A stretch of 64,000 nt of DNA from Actinomycetota bacterium (GTDB lineage: Bacteria > Actinomycetota > Thermoleophilia > Gaiellales > Gaiellaceae): contig WLID01000002.1 in the NCBI GenBank assembly GCA_009702325.1, positions 62,001-126,000 on the forward strand, in the 5' to 3' direction. Below are positions 51,088 through 62,717 of this stretch, piece by piece. The notes below the pieces were generated by a model, which saw only the letters and a list, made by a program, of their open reading frames with translations, did no database searches and was not told where the DNA came from. Position 1 is the stretch's first letter. Each line of letters starts with the position of its first letter. A program made the position numbers and the translations under genes.

Positions 51088-51963
51088 GTGCAGGATGCTC
51101 GAAATCTGGCGGAGATGCTCTCCCGAGCTGACCGTCTTCCAACAGGTGATGCGGCCGCGGTGCTCAAGGTCGCAAACCTCTGCGCGGGCCGAGAGGCATC
51201 GGCCGACGCGGTCGCAGGCAGTGCCGGGCGAGATGTGCGCTTCTCGGCGGAACTGCTGCGGCTTGCAAACTCCGCGTTCTCAGCACCGCGCGAACCGATC
51301 GTGTCGCTACCCGTCGCGATCACTCGCCTCGGGTTGAGTCTCGTCGAGAGCTTGGCACGCGCGTTTTCGGCCTCGGGCCTCTTGCGGGGTTGCCCCGATC
51401 CTGAACTTGCGCAACGGATCCACCAACACTCGGTGCGAACGGGTGTTATGGCGTACGCATTTGCCGATGGTGGTCTCTCGCGCGACGAGGCTTTGGCGGC
51501 TGGCTTGCTCCAGAACACGGGGCTGTACCTCTTCGCGTTTGCGGCACCGACCAGCTTGAAGCGACTCACGGTTGCGGACACGACCGACCGTCTGTTCTAC
51601 GAACTGGAGTACGAGACCTTTGGGACAACACACGCCGAGGCAGGCGCGGCGCTGGCGTCCAAGTGGGGTTTCCCGGCTCCGCTCGTGGAAGTGATGGCCG
51701 AACACGACCTTCCGATCCCGTCAACGCGTATCGGGGCTGTCGCACGACTCGCTGACCTTGTTGCGAGGCAACAGGGCTACGGGATCGAACCGCCCGAGGA
51801 GATCCACCCGGGTCTCGCGATCAAGGCACAGGTCACCGATGCCGCCGGTCTGCTCGAAGTGAAGCTGCCAACACTCGCCGGAACGATCGATGCGCTCGAC
51901 CGGCTTGTTGGCATCAGCCCTGTTGTTTCGGGCGCGAACGCGCCCATGTCACTCGTCGCCTAG
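51088..51963 (+). CDS. HDOD-domain signalling protein
   Basis: 291 residues. HDOD domain over about 20-220: LLRLANSAFSAPREPIVSLPVAITRLGL, then HSVRTGVMAYAFA and, where enzymatic HD proteins have His-Asp, GLLQNTGLYLF (Gln-Asn), followed by HAEAGAALASKWGFP and VMAEHD. HDOD proteins are usually non-catalytic signalling adaptors. GTG start with GGGAG seven bases upstream. Same operon as the PilZ-like gene. Confidence 0.88.
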   Translation: MQDARNLAEMLSRADRLPTGDAAAVLKVANLCAGREASADAVAGSAGRDVRFSAELLRLANSAFSAPREPIVSLPVAITRLGLSLVESLARAFSASGLLRGCPDPELAQRIHQHSVRTGVMAYAFADGGLSRDEALAAGLLQNTGLYLFAFAAPTSLKRLTVADTTDRLFYELEYETFGTTHAEAGAALASKWGFPAPLVEVMAEHDLPIPSTRIGAVARLADLVARQQGYGIEPPEEIHPGLAIKAQVTDAAGLLEVKLPTLAGTIDALDRLVGISPVVSGANAPMSLVA

Positions 51964-51978
51964 GAAGGGGCGAATCCG

Positions 51979-52030
51979 CGACATCTCGGCCCACCGCGGG
52001 GAGCGGCGAGCCGAGATGTCGCGGGGGTTT
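51979..52030 (+). terminator. Terminator after the HDOD gene
   Basis: CGACATCTCGGC (51979-51990) pairs with GCCGAGATGTCG (52010-52021), then CGGGGGTTTT. A twelve-pair stem with a short T-run, 15 bases after the stop. Confidence 0.82.
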
Positions 52031-52081
52031 TGAGCGGCTCTTTCCGGCGAGTTGGGGCGGCGCCGGTACGCTGGCTGGCTG

Positions 52082-53937
<1,856 letters not shown>

Positions 53938-53941
<4 letters not shown>

Positions 53942-54654
53942 CCCGGCTGACATCGCTCCTGGCGCTGCTCTTGGCTTGTGCCACGGTCGGTGCAGGCGCA
54001 GCGAACGCTGAGACGCCCGCGCTCACCCACGGCCCGACACTTCCCGACTGTGGCGCTCAGTCGGTCGCTCCGCACGAGTTGACGCTCGCGTGCGGCGACG
54101 GGAACTACGGGTTGACGAACATGGCGTGGACGTCCTGGGGAAGCGGACGTGCGACAGGCCACGGCCTCGCGTCGGCAAACGACTGCTCACCGACCTGTGC
54201 GGCGGGCCACTTCCGCACCTACCGCCTGACGGCCGTCGCGACAACGATCAAGCTGTGCGCAAGCGGACGCACCCAGTACACACGGCTCGTGCTCACCTAC
54301 GGCACGAAACGACCCACTGGGCTGAAGACAACCGACCGTTGGACGTTCGCGTGCGACGCGCCCGGGCCAGGAGGCTCGATCACTCCATCGTCCGCGCATG
54401 CCCAAGAAGGTGCCAAGGTGACCATCTCCGGCCGCGCGTGGGCAACAGGTGCCGACTGCTCAGGCAAGGTGGTGCTCTCGACTGCGAAGGGGCCGTTTGC
54501 GACAGTTACGCCGAGACGGCCATCGGGATCGTTCCACGCTTCGTGGACCGCGAGGGGAACGGGAGCCGTCATCGTGATCGCTCGCGAGACCTGCGTCAGT
54601 GCGTCGATCGGCAACCGACTCTGGGAATCGACCGCCACAGTCACCATCCCGTAA
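53938..54654 (+). CDS. Exported Cys-rich two-domain protein
   Basis: 238 residues, GTG overlapping the typA stop. Signal peptide about 1-24. A first domain carries [20 protein letters not shown], then [17 protein letters not shown] with paired Cys, a pattern frequent in exported proteins of Actinobacteria (often next to unknown lipoproteins). A second domain (about 135-238) is Ig-like ([21 protein letters not shown]). Function unknown; coupling to typA is a genomic oddity since the protein is exported. Confidence 0.75.
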
Positions 54655-54770
54655 CCTCTCTGCCGCCCCGATAGCGGCTTCGTTACGTCTTCGTCACACG
54701 GCTGAAGCACGGTTGCGCGAAAGCCCTCGTAGCCTCGATAGGAATCACGTTTCCTAGGGAGGCACGTACG

Positions 54771-55988
54771 TTGAAGAAGTCACGCAATGCACTTTTCGTG
54801 CTCGGAGTCGTCTCGCTCGCGACGCTCGCAATGGCCGTCACTGGCCTCGCCAAGCCCACGAAGCCGACCAAGCCGGCCGGCAAGACAGGCACGGCCCCGG
54901 TGACATTTGCGGTGTACGGCGATTCGCCGTACGGCACGAAAGACTCGGACGTTTCACAGTCTGATGCAACACCGAAGTTCATCGCCGCGATCAATGCTGA
55001 CTCCAAGGTTTCCGCAGTGATGCACATCGGTGACCTCCACTCCGGGAAGCAGATGTGCACCCGCACCTACGACGAGGCGATCTACCAGATGTGGACGGGC
55101 TTCACGAAGCCGATCGTCTACACCCCCGGCGACAACGAGTGGGCTGACTGTCACAAGGTGGCGCAGAGCGGCGGTGCGTGGAACGCGACGACAGGCAAGA
55201 TCGACTTCGTCGTTGACGCCCAGGGCAACCCAACCGATTTCGGTGCTGGCGACCCGGTCGCGAACCTCCTGCTCGTGCGCTCGATCTTCTTCTCACATCC
55301 TGGGTGGACGCTCGGCAAGCCCGCGTTCCAGGTCACTTCACAGTCTCAGGTGTACGAGAAGGCCTACCCGGCCGACTCGAAGTTCGTCGAGAACGTCATG
55401 TGGGAGCAGGCCGGCGTGCTCTTTGTCACGGTCAACATCCCCGGTGGCTCGAACAACGAGCAGGACGTCTGGTACGGCGCACCGACCATGAGTTCCAACC
55501 AGCGCCAGGAGATGGTGGAGCGCACGGATGCTGGTGTCCGGTGGCTGAAAGCCGCGTTTGCGAAGGCCAAGGCCGATGGTGTGGCAGGCATCGTGATCGG
55601 CTCACAGGCCGACATGTGGGATCCCGAAAAGGGAGCCGCGCACCAGACAGGGTATGAGCCGTTCGTGGCAGCTGTCGCCGACGGGGCAAAGTCGTTCGGG
55701 AAGGCCGTCTTGATGATCAACGGCGACTCGCACATCTTCCGCTCAGACAATCCGCTCTCCCCGACAGCAGGTTGTGTGTGGGAGACAACCACGGCACCCT
55801 GCGTTTCAGGCTATGCGATGCACCCGCTCGGCTACAACGTCCCGAACTTCCACCGACTCGTTGTCCACGGAAGCACGGCACCGCTTGAGTACATGCGGCT
55901 GACGATCGATGCATCAAAGAACGTCCCGAATGGCGACTACGCGTTTGGGCCGTTTAGCTGGGAGCGCGCAACACAGCAGCTCCCGTAA
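54771..55988 (+). CDS. Exported calcineurin-like metallophosphoesterase
   Basis: 405 residues. TTG start with GGGAGG eight bases upstream; signal peptide about 1-27 followed by a Lys/Pro/Thr spacer. Metal motifs in order: VYGDSPYG (D), MHIGDLHSG (GD..H), YTPGDNEW (GDNE) and LMINGDSHIF (GDSH). These are the calcineurin-like dinuclear metal site. Probably an extracellular phosphatase or phosphodiesterase; phosphate-regulated expression is possible but no clear Pho box is visible. Confidence 0.87.
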   Translation: MKKSRNALFVLGVVSLATLAMAVTGLAKPTKPTKPAGKTGTAPVTFAVYGDSPYGTKDSDVSQSDATPKFIAAINADSKVSAVMHIGDLHSGKQMCTRTYDEAIYQMWTGFTKPIVYTPGDNEWADCHKVAQSGGAWNATTGKIDFVVDAQGNPTDFGAGDPVANLLLVRSIFFSHPGWTLGKPAFQVTSQSQVYEKAYPADSKFVENVMWEQAGVLFVTVNIPGGSNNEQDVWYGAPTMSSNQRQEMVERTDAGVRWLKAAFAKAKADGVAGIVIGSQADMWDPEKGAAHQTGYEPFVAAVADGAKSFGKAVLMINGDSHIFRSDNPLSPTAGCVWETTTAPCVSGYAMHPLGYNVPNFHRLVVHGSTAPLEYMRLTIDASKNVPNGDYAFGPFSWERATQQLP

Positions 55989-55999
55989 GGCTCGCGCTC

Positions 56000-56039
56000 G
56001 TGCGCGGTGGGAGGCGGCTTCACGTCTCCCACCGCGCAC
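56000..56039 (+). terminator. Fourteen-pair hairpin after the phosphoesterase gene
   Basis: GTGCGCGGTGGGAG (56000-56013) pairs with CTCCCACCGCGCAC (56026-56039), loop of twelve. It starts 11 bases after the stop; no T-tract. Confidence 0.75.
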
Positions 56040-56066
56040 ATGCGCTGAACGGGTTAGGGTGCGCGC

Positions 56067-57320
56067 ATGTTTCGTCCAACTTTCGGCGGCTCCGGCTTCG
56101 ACGTGTTCCTCGCTTCGCCAGAGTTCCAAGCCGATCCATACGACGCACTGCGCCAACTCCGTGAGAACGACCCGGTGTATTGGTGCGAGCCGATCGGCGC
56201 ATGGATCGTCACGCGGTTCGATGACTGCATGCGAACGTACCTCGAAGTTGACGCCTACTCCAACGAAGGTCGCCTCGCGGGAACGCTGAAGCACCTCCCG
56301 GCCGAAGAGCAGGAGCAGCTCGCCGACTTCACACGGTTCTATCGCGCCAAAGGTCTGATCCACTCCGACCCGCCCGACCACACCCGGCTTCGTCGGCTGA
56401 TCACCAAGGCCGGCTTTTCAGCCTCGCAAGTTGAGGCGTTGCGGCCCAAGGTCGAGGTGATCGTCGATGAGCTGCTCGCCGAGACGGCCGCGCGCGGATC
56501 GATGAACGTGATCGATGACCTCGCGGCCGTGCTACCGATGACCGTGCTCTGCGATCTGCTCGGCGTTCCCCATGCAGACGGCAATTTCTTCCGTCCGCTT
56601 GCCGATCGCCTGCTCGGCTTCCAGGGGCGCAACAAGCCGAGCCTTGACTCCCTCCTTGCAGCCCAGCAAGGCATCCGCGATCTGCGTGTCTACCTCGACG
56701 CAGCGCCGGCGCGCTTCGCCGACGGTACAAACGACCCAGATGCTCTCCTCGGACGGCTCTTTGCAGCCCGGGACGATGCAGACGATCCGTTGGGCGAAGA
56801 TGAGCTCGTCAATACCGTGGGCACGCTCCTGATCGCAGGCCATGAGACAACGACATCGCTCATTGGAAACGGCCTCTACACGCTGCTGCGCCACCGCGAC
56901 CAGTGGGAGCTTCTCTGCTCCAACCCTGCGCTACTGCCCCAGGCGACCGAGGAGATGCTCCGGTATGAGAGCCCGCTCACCCGCCAACCACGGCTGATGA
57001 AGGCTGATGCGGAGCTTGGTGGTAAGACGATCCGCGCAGGCGAAACGGTGTTCCACATGATGAACGGCGCGAACCGCGACCCTGAGCATTTCGCCAACCC
57101 AGAGACCTTCGACATCACCGTTCCACGCGGAAAGCACCTGGCGTTTGGCCAAGGCATCCACTTCTGCCTCGGCGCACCGCTCGCGCGGCTCGAAGGCTCC
57201 GTGGTCTTCGCCGCGCTCATCGAACGTATGCCCCACCTGCAGCTTGCAGAACCGGCACCGAACTGGGTAACCGACAAGCCCACGGTTCGGACGCTCGACG
57301 CGCTCCACGTCGCTTTCTAG
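56067..57320 (+). CDS. Cytochrome P450
   Basis: 417 residues. I-helix AGHETTT, ExxR in EEMLRYESP, meander, and heme loop FGQGIHFCLGAPLAR with the Cys thiolate ligand. SDPPDHTRLRRLITKAGFS is typical of bacterial CYP (class I, needing ferredoxin). No ferredoxin or reductase gene is adjacent, nor a biosynthetic cluster. Leaderless start: TAGGGT (56055-56060), six bases, ATG. Substrate unknown. Confidence 0.95.
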   Translation: MFRPTFGGSGFDVFLASPEFQADPYDALRQLRENDPVYWCEPIGAWIVTRFDDCMRTYLEVDAYSNEGRLAGTLKHLPAEEQEQLADFTRFYRAKGLIHSDPPDHTRLRRLITKAGFSASQVEALRPKVEVIVDELLAETAARGSMNVIDDLAAVLPMTVLCDLLGVPHADGNFFRPLADRLLGFQGRNKPSLDSLLAAQQGIRDLRVYLDAAPARFADGTNDPDALLGRLFAARDDADDPLGEDELVNTVGTLLIAGHETTTSLIGNGLYTLLRHRDQWELLCSNPALLPQATEEMLRYESPLTRQPRLMKADAELGGKTIRAGETVFHMMNGANRDPEHFANPETFDITVPRGKHLAFGQGIHFCLGAPLARLEGSVVFAALIERMPHLQLAEPAPNWVTDKPTVRTLDALHVAF

Positions 57321-57324
57321 GAGA

Positions 57325-57357
57325 GGGCTGGAGCGGGAACACCTCCCGCCCCAGCCC
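57325..57357 (+). terminator. Hairpin after the P450 gene
   Basis: GGGCTGG-A-GCGGGA pairs with TCCCGC-C-CCAGCCC (one A/C mismatch), five bases after the stop. No T-tract. It lies between convergent P450 and msrA. Confidence 0.72.
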
Positions 57358-57379
57358 ATAGTGCTGAGCCTCCGAAGCG

Positions 57380-57859
57380 CTACGACGCGAGCGTCACGTG
57401 ACAGCTCGCAAGGCCACGCTTTTCCAAGTACTGCTGGTGGTACTCCTCGGCCGGCCAGAAGGTCGGCGCAGCCTCGATCACTGTTGCAACAGGTCGACCG
57501 ATGCGCTCTTGGACACGCGCTCTCGCTGTCTCGGCCGCGGCGCGCTGCGCCTCGTCGTGGACAAATACCACTGAGCGGTACTGATCGCCGATGTCTGGCC
57601 CCTGACGATTGACCTGCGTCGGATCGTGCTCCGCGAAAAAGACTGCAAGCAGCTGCTCGTAGACGACACGCTGCGGGTCGTAGGTCACCTCGACGACCTC
57701 CGCGTGACCGGTGCCTTCGTAACAGACTTGCTGGTAGGTCGGATTCTGCGTGCGTCCTCCGGCATACCCGACCTTCGTCTCAACGACGCCGTCGATGCGA
57801 CGGAACGCCGCCTCAACGCCCCAAAAGCAGCCCGCTCCAAATGTCGCTTTCGCATTCAT
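57380..57859 (-). CDS. msrA: Peptide methionine-(S)-sulfoxide reductase MsrA
   Basis: 159 residues. Catalytic [10 protein letters not shown] near the N-terminus, [52 protein letters not shown] and EEYHQQYL. It repairs S-sulfoxides of methionine. A further Cys near the C-terminus (ASCHVT) may act as a recycling Cys. The start overlaps the msrB stop (TGATG), with GGAGGA upstream inside msrB; the two enzymes are made together. Confidence 0.96.
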   Translation of the reverse strand: MNAKATFGAGCFWGVEAAFRRIDGVVETKVGYAGGRTQNPTYQQVCYEGTGHAEVVEVTYDPQRVVYEQLLAVFFAEHDPTQVNRQGPDIGDQYRSVVFVHDEAQRAAAETARARVQERIGRPVATVIEAAPTFWPAEEYHQQYLEKRGLASCHVTLAS

Positions 57860-58269
57860 CAGTTCTCCTCCAGCTTCAGGGACGCCGAGTTGATGCAGTA
57901 CCGCAGCCCCGTCGGACCCGGGCCATCAGGGAAGACATGGCCAAGGTGGCCGCCGCAGTTGGCGCACGTCACTTCGGTGCGCACCATGCCGTAGCTCACG
58001 TCGGTTTCCTCCTCGATCGCCTCAGGCTTCGCAGGCGCGTAGAACGCGGGCCAACCGCAGCCCGAATCGAACTTCGTGACGGACGGGAACAGCTCTGCAC
58101 CGCATCCGGCACACACGTAGGTGCCATCATCGAACACGTGGTCGTACTCGCCCGTGAAGGGACGCTCCGTTCCCTTCTCACGCAGGACGTGGTAGCGCTC
58201 AGGATCGAGGATCGCTCGCCACTCCGCATCAGTCTTGTTGATTGGTGCTAATCGGTTCCTCTCTGTCAA
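57859..58269 (-). CDS. msrB: Peptide methionine-(R)-sulfoxide reductase MsrB
   Basis: 136 residues. Zinc-binding CAGC and CANC pairs, [11 protein letters not shown], and catalytic Cys in RYCINSASL; all MsrB hallmarks. It repairs the R-epimer, complementing MsrA in the same operon. The only in-frame start is the TTG at 58269, with no convincing ribosome binding site. This may be a weak or leaderless start (TAGGCC five bases upstream). Confidence 0.95.
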   Translation of the reverse strand: MTERNRLAPINKTDAEWRAILDPERYHVLREKGTERPFTGEYDHVFDDGTYVCAGCGAELFPSVTKFDSGCGWPAFYAPAKPEAIEEETDVSYGMVRTEVTCANCGGHLGHVFPDGPGPTGLRYCINSASLKLEEN

Positions 58270-58366
58270 CGGAAGGCCTATTCCGACCGTCGACTAGGAA
58301 AACGTCGCAACCCACGGTCGCGTTCCCATTCGCACGCCGATTTTCGACGTCCTCGTAAGACTCTCG

Positions 58367-59347
<981 letters not shown>

Positions 59348-59413
59348 CCCCGAACAATGCCTGCCGCGTGCGAGGTGGGAGCGCTGAGCCGAAGAGTGAT
59401 CCGTCTCGTGACG

Positions 59414-59516
59414 TATGATGAGGGCCTAGCCGGGGAGCCCCAGATGAGGGGCTGAGACAACGCTTCCTTGCGTGTACCCGTTGAACCTGATTCGGGTCAT
59501 GCCGACGAAGGGAGCC
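59414..59516 (+). promoter_or_regulatory. Promoter and TPP riboswitch (THI element) of the thiamine-precursor transporter
   Basis: TATGAT at 59414-59419 is a good -10 box. The aptamer at about 59422-59516 has the conserved GGGGAGCCC, GGGGCTGAGA, ACCCGTTGAACCTGAT, and CGGGTCATGCCGACGAAGGGA segments in the order expected for TPP riboswitches. The conserved terminal GGGA doubles as the Shine-Dalgarno for the TTG start at 59521, so TPP binding should directly block translation. No separate terminator hairpin follows. Confidence 0.96.
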
Positions 59517-59520
59517 ACCC

Positions 59521-60300
59521 TTGCTCGACCAAGCACACGCCGTTCGCACCCACGAGTCCCCCGTGGCTGTCGATATCGCGGTCGAGAACGTGTCAGCCCG
59601 CTACGACGACAGCCTTGTCCTGAACAGCGTCAGCTTCTCCGTTGCGGCCGGCGAACGGATTGGGATCGTGGGCCGCAGCGGCGTGGGAAAATCGACGCTC
59701 CTCGGCATCATCAGCGGACTCGACGAGCCAGAGAGCGGAAGGGTGCAGGTCGGTGACACGTCTGACCCGGCCGGTCGTCTAGCGCACTGCGTCGTGATGC
59801 CCCAAGCCGACTGTCTCCTACCTTGGCGGAACGCGCTCGAGAACGCCGTACTCGCGCTCGAAAACCAAGGGTTGTCCCGTCGTGCAGCGCGCGCAGAAGC
59901 GGATGCGCTGTTCGTGCACCTCGGGCTCGACGGGGCACAGGAGCGCACCCCGAACCAGCTTTCAGGCGGCATGCGCCAACGCGTTGCCTTCGCGCGCACT
60001 GTCCTGGCGCGCAAACCGGTTCTGCTGCTCGACGAACCCTTCGGAGCGCTCGACACCATCACGCGCTACGAGCTGCAGGATTGGCTCCGCGGCTACCTGC
60101 TTGAGGCCCCCTCCACCGTGGTGCTTGTCACACACGACATCGAGGAGGCGCTCGTGTTGTGCGACCGGGTGCTCGTATTCAGTGTTGCCGGTTCACTGAC
60201 AGAGATCGCGGGGTTTGGCTCAACGGCAACACCACGTAGCGATCTGATCTCCGATTCGGCGTTCCTTGCACGACGCCGCACAGTGCTGGAGGAGCTCTAA
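59521..60300 (+). CDS. ABC transporter ATP-binding protein, thiamine precursor (ThiZ-like)
   Basis: 259 residues. Walker A GRSGVGKST, Q-loop MPQADCLLPWRNA, signature LSGGMRQR, Walker B LLLDEPFGALD, H-loop THDIEEAL: the TauB/SsuB/ThiZ group that energises nitrate/sulfonate/taurine/HMP-type importers. TTG start six bases after the riboswitch GGGAG; GTG at 59563 is a less likely alternative. First gene of the three-gene thiamine-precursor operon. The permease ATG overlaps its stop (TAATG). Confidence 0.93.
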   Translation: MLDQAHAVRTHESPVAVDIAVENVSARYDDSLVLNSVSFSVAAGERIGIVGRSGVGKSTLLGIISGLDEPESGRVQVGDTSDPAGRLAHCVVMPQADCLLPWRNALENAVLALENQGLSRRAARAEADALFVHLGLDGAQERTPNQLSGGMRQRVAFARTVLARKPVLLLDEPFGALDTITRYELQDWLRGYLLEAPSTVVLVTHDIEEALVLCDRVLVFSVAGSLTEIAGFGSTATPRSDLISDSAFLARRRTVLEEL

Positions 60301-61067
60301 TGCAGCCCCGTCGGCTGATCACACGAGGCGTGGCGCCGACCGTGCTCCTCGTCTGCGTCATCGGGCTCTGGGAGGCGCTCGTCAAGATCAACGACGTCCC
60401 GGCGTACCTCTTCCCCGCGCCAACCGATGTGGGCCACGAGTTCCTACACCGACACGAGCTGCTCGCTGCGAGCGTCGTGACGGGACGCGAGATCGTCATC
60501 GGCTACCTCGCAGCAGTTCTCGCCGCGCTTGGCTTCGCAGTCGCGATGCACGCCTCGAAGCTCTGCCGGCAGGCGTTCTATCCACTGCTTGTCGTTTCAC
60601 AAACGGTTCCCACCGTTCTGCTCGCGCCGATCCTCGTCGTCGCCTTCGGGTTCGGACTCACACCAAAACTGATCGTGATTGCGCTCGTGTGCTTCTTCCC
60701 GATCGTCGTCAACGCCTACGACGGCCTTCAGTCGGCCGATGCCGATCGCGTACGCATGCTGATGTCCCTGCACGGCACACCCTGGCTGCGCTTTCGCAAG
60801 CTGGACGTCCCGATGGCGCTCCCCGCTGCCTTCTCGGGCGCCCGCGTGGCCGCGACCTATGCCGCCGTCGCCGCCGTGTTCGCTGAATGGACAGGGTCGC
60901 AGGCTGGGCTTGGGTTCGTGATCCTGCAGGCTGGCCCATCGCTCGAAACAGCCACGATCGTCGCCGCTGTTCTCATCCTCGCCGTGATGGCACTTGCTCT
61001 TAGCGGTGTTGTCTCGGCACTACAGCGGCTCCTCATTCCCTGGTCAACGGAGGTTCGACATGCATAA
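60300..61067 (+). CDS. ABC transporter permease, thiamine precursor (ThiX-like)
   Basis: 255 residues, about six helices. The EAA loop is present in MLMSLHGTPWLRFRKLDVPMALPAAFSGARVA, which is typical of BPD_transp_1 permeases of the SsuC/ThiX type. Co-translated with the ATPase (TAATG) and overlapping the solute-binding protein gene by eight bases. Forms the membrane channel. Confidence 0.92.
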   Translation: MQPRRLITRGVAPTVLLVCVIGLWEALVKINDVPAYLFPAPTDVGHEFLHRHELLAASVVTGREIVIGYLAAVLAALGFAVAMHASKLCRQAFYPLLVVSQTVPTVLLAPILVVAFGFGLTPKLIVIALVCFFPIVVNAYDGLQSADADRVRMLMSLHGTPWLRFRKLDVPMALPAAFSGARVAATYAAVAAVFAEWTGSQAGLGFVILQAGPSLETATIVAAVLILAVMALALSGVVSALQRLLIPWSTEVRHA

Positions 61068-62067
61068 GCCCCACGTGGCGCTGCTCGCAGCGGCAACACT
61101 CTCGCTCGTGTTTGCAGCAGGCGCGTTCGCAAACGCTGGCGCTCGGTTCGCACCACACAGCACAGCGATCTCCGTGATGCTCGACTGGACCCCGAACCCC
61201 GACCACGTCGGGCTCTACACCGCCCAATCGGCGGGGCTCTTTGCGAAGGCAGGCCTCGCCGTCGAGATCCGTTCACCATCCGATGCGACGGCCCCCCTCA
61301 AGCTCGTAGCGCTCGGCCGGGTCGATGTGGCGATCTCGTACGAGCAAGAGGTCTTCTACGCGGTCGAGAAGGGCCTGCCGGTCTCAGCGGTTGCCGCGAT
61401 CATCCCCACCCCGCTCAACGTCTTCATGTCGGTCAACCCTGCGATCACGAAACTCCGCGACTTGAAAGCGAAGCGCATCGGCATCACGGGTGTCCCGTCG
61501 GACTACGCCACGCTCGACACGGCGCTCGCGTCAGTCGGGCTCGCACGCAGCGATGTGAAACTCGTGTCGGTCGGCTACAACCTCCTCCCCGCGCTCCTCG
61601 CCCACCGCGTCGATGCGGTGCTCGGCGTCTACCGGAACGTTGAGGCGATCCAGGCGACGCTCGCGGGTGCCACCCCGCACGTCATTCCCGTCGAGCGAGC
61701 TGGCATCCCCACCTACGACGAGCTCGTGCTTGTCGCGAACCGCCATCGGCTCGACACCGATGCGAGCTATCGCACGCACGTTGCGGCGCTGGTGGCGGGA
61801 ATCTCGGCTGGTGTCACCGCCGCAACGAACGATCCTGCCCTCGCGCTGCAGACGATGCAGAAGGCGACGTCACTCGGGACGGCGTTCCTCAAGCAGTCGA
61901 CATCCGCCACGCTGCCGTTGCTCAGTGGCCCCCGCGGCCCCGTCTGTCTCAGCGTTGGCGATTGGCACCGCTTCGGAAGCTGGATGGTGCGCCAGAAGCT
62001 CCTCAAGGCCACTGTGGCAACTGGCGCCGTCGTGACAACCTCGGTGCTACCGCGAAACTGCGGCTGA
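61060..62067 (+). CDS. ABC substrate-binding protein, NMT1/THI5-like
   Basis: 335 residues from the ATG at 61060, GGAGG six bases upstream. Signal peptide about 1-24. The NMT1/THI5-like fold is recognised by VMLDWTPNPDHVGLYTAQSAGLF, VALGRVDVAISYEQEV and RIGITGVPSDYATLD. Relatives (ThiY) bind pyrimidine precursors such as HMP or N-formyl-aminopyrimidine. With the TPP riboswitch upstream, the likely cargo is a thiamine pyrimidine precursor. Confidence 0.92.
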   Translation: MHKPHVALLAAATLSLVFAAGAFANAGARFAPHSTAISVMLDWTPNPDHVGLYTAQSAGLFAKAGLAVEIRSPSDATAPLKLVALGRVDVAISYEQEVFYAVEKGLPVSAVAAIIPTPLNVFMSVNPAITKLRDLKAKRIGITGVPSDYATLDTALASVGLARSDVKLVSVGYNLLPALLAHRVDAVLGVYRNVEAIQATLAGATPHVIPVERAGIPTYDELVLVANRHRLDTDASYRTHVAALVAGISAGVTAATNDPALALQTMQKATSLGTAFLKQSTSATLPLLSGPRGPVCLSVGDWHRFGSWMVRQKLLKATVATGAVVTTSVLPRNCG

Positions 62068-62077
62068 CGTCCTCGGA

Positions 62078-62707
62078 CTAGAGCGGACGCACGGCGATAA
62101 GAACACCGCCCGCGACAGCGATTTCAACGTGCTCCGCAGCGAACTCGTTCGAGACGCCTCGGGTTGCACCGAGCGCGAGCGTCTCATCGGTGAGCGGATA
62201 CAGCAGCCCCTCCGTCGTCACGCCGGTCGCGTCGCCATGAACCGGAAACAGCGAGATCGTGGCTCCTGGCACGCCAGCAAACGTGCGAGAGCCACGAACG
62301 ACGTGAACCAACGCGTCTTCCGTCACGAGGTCGATTGGCACGCCGGCGTACTTCGGATGCGCGATCAGGAGTAGCTCACCAAACGCCTGATCGACTCGCC
62401 CATTCGAGCTCCCGACCACACGAATCTCCGCTGGCCCGAACCGGAGTGCAGCGTCGAGCGCCAGCTCAAGATCGGTTGCGTCCTTCGCAACCGCGTGACG
62501 TTCAACCGCCGCGCCCATCCGTTCAAGCTCGCCGCGCGCCTCGTCAGAAAGCGAATCGAAGTCGCCAACCACGAGATCGACCCGCAGGCCAAGCGCCCGC
62601 GCGCGATCGAATCCGCTGTCGGCCGCGACAACGATGAACTCGCCCGACCACCCGATTCCAGCGGCCGTTGGGGCGATAGGCCCGCCCGAACAGACAACAA
62701 CCCGCAC
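62078..62707 (-). CDS. Thiamine pyrophosphokinase
   Basis: About 209 residues from the GTG at 62707; earlier in-frame starts lie within gcvPB. TPK motifs: AADSGFDRARALGL, LVVGDFDSLSDEA, KDATDLELALD, GRVDQAFGELLL. It transfers pyrophosphate from ATP to thiamine, giving TPP. It converges on the thiamine-precursor transporter operon, completing uptake and activation. It begins ten bases after the gcvPB stop and may be co-transcribed with it. Confidence 0.92.
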   Translation of the reverse strand: MRVVVCSGGPIAPTAAGIGWSGEFIVVAADSGFDRARALGLRVDLVVGDFDSLSDEARGELERMGAAVERHAVAKDATDLELALDAALRFGPAEIRVVGSSNGRVDQAFGELLLIAHPKYAGVPIDLVTEDALVHVVRGSRTFAGVPGATISLFPVHGDATGVTTEGLLYPLTDETLALGATRGVSNEFAAEHVEIAVAGGVLIAVRPL

Positions 62708-62717
62708 CCCAGATTGG

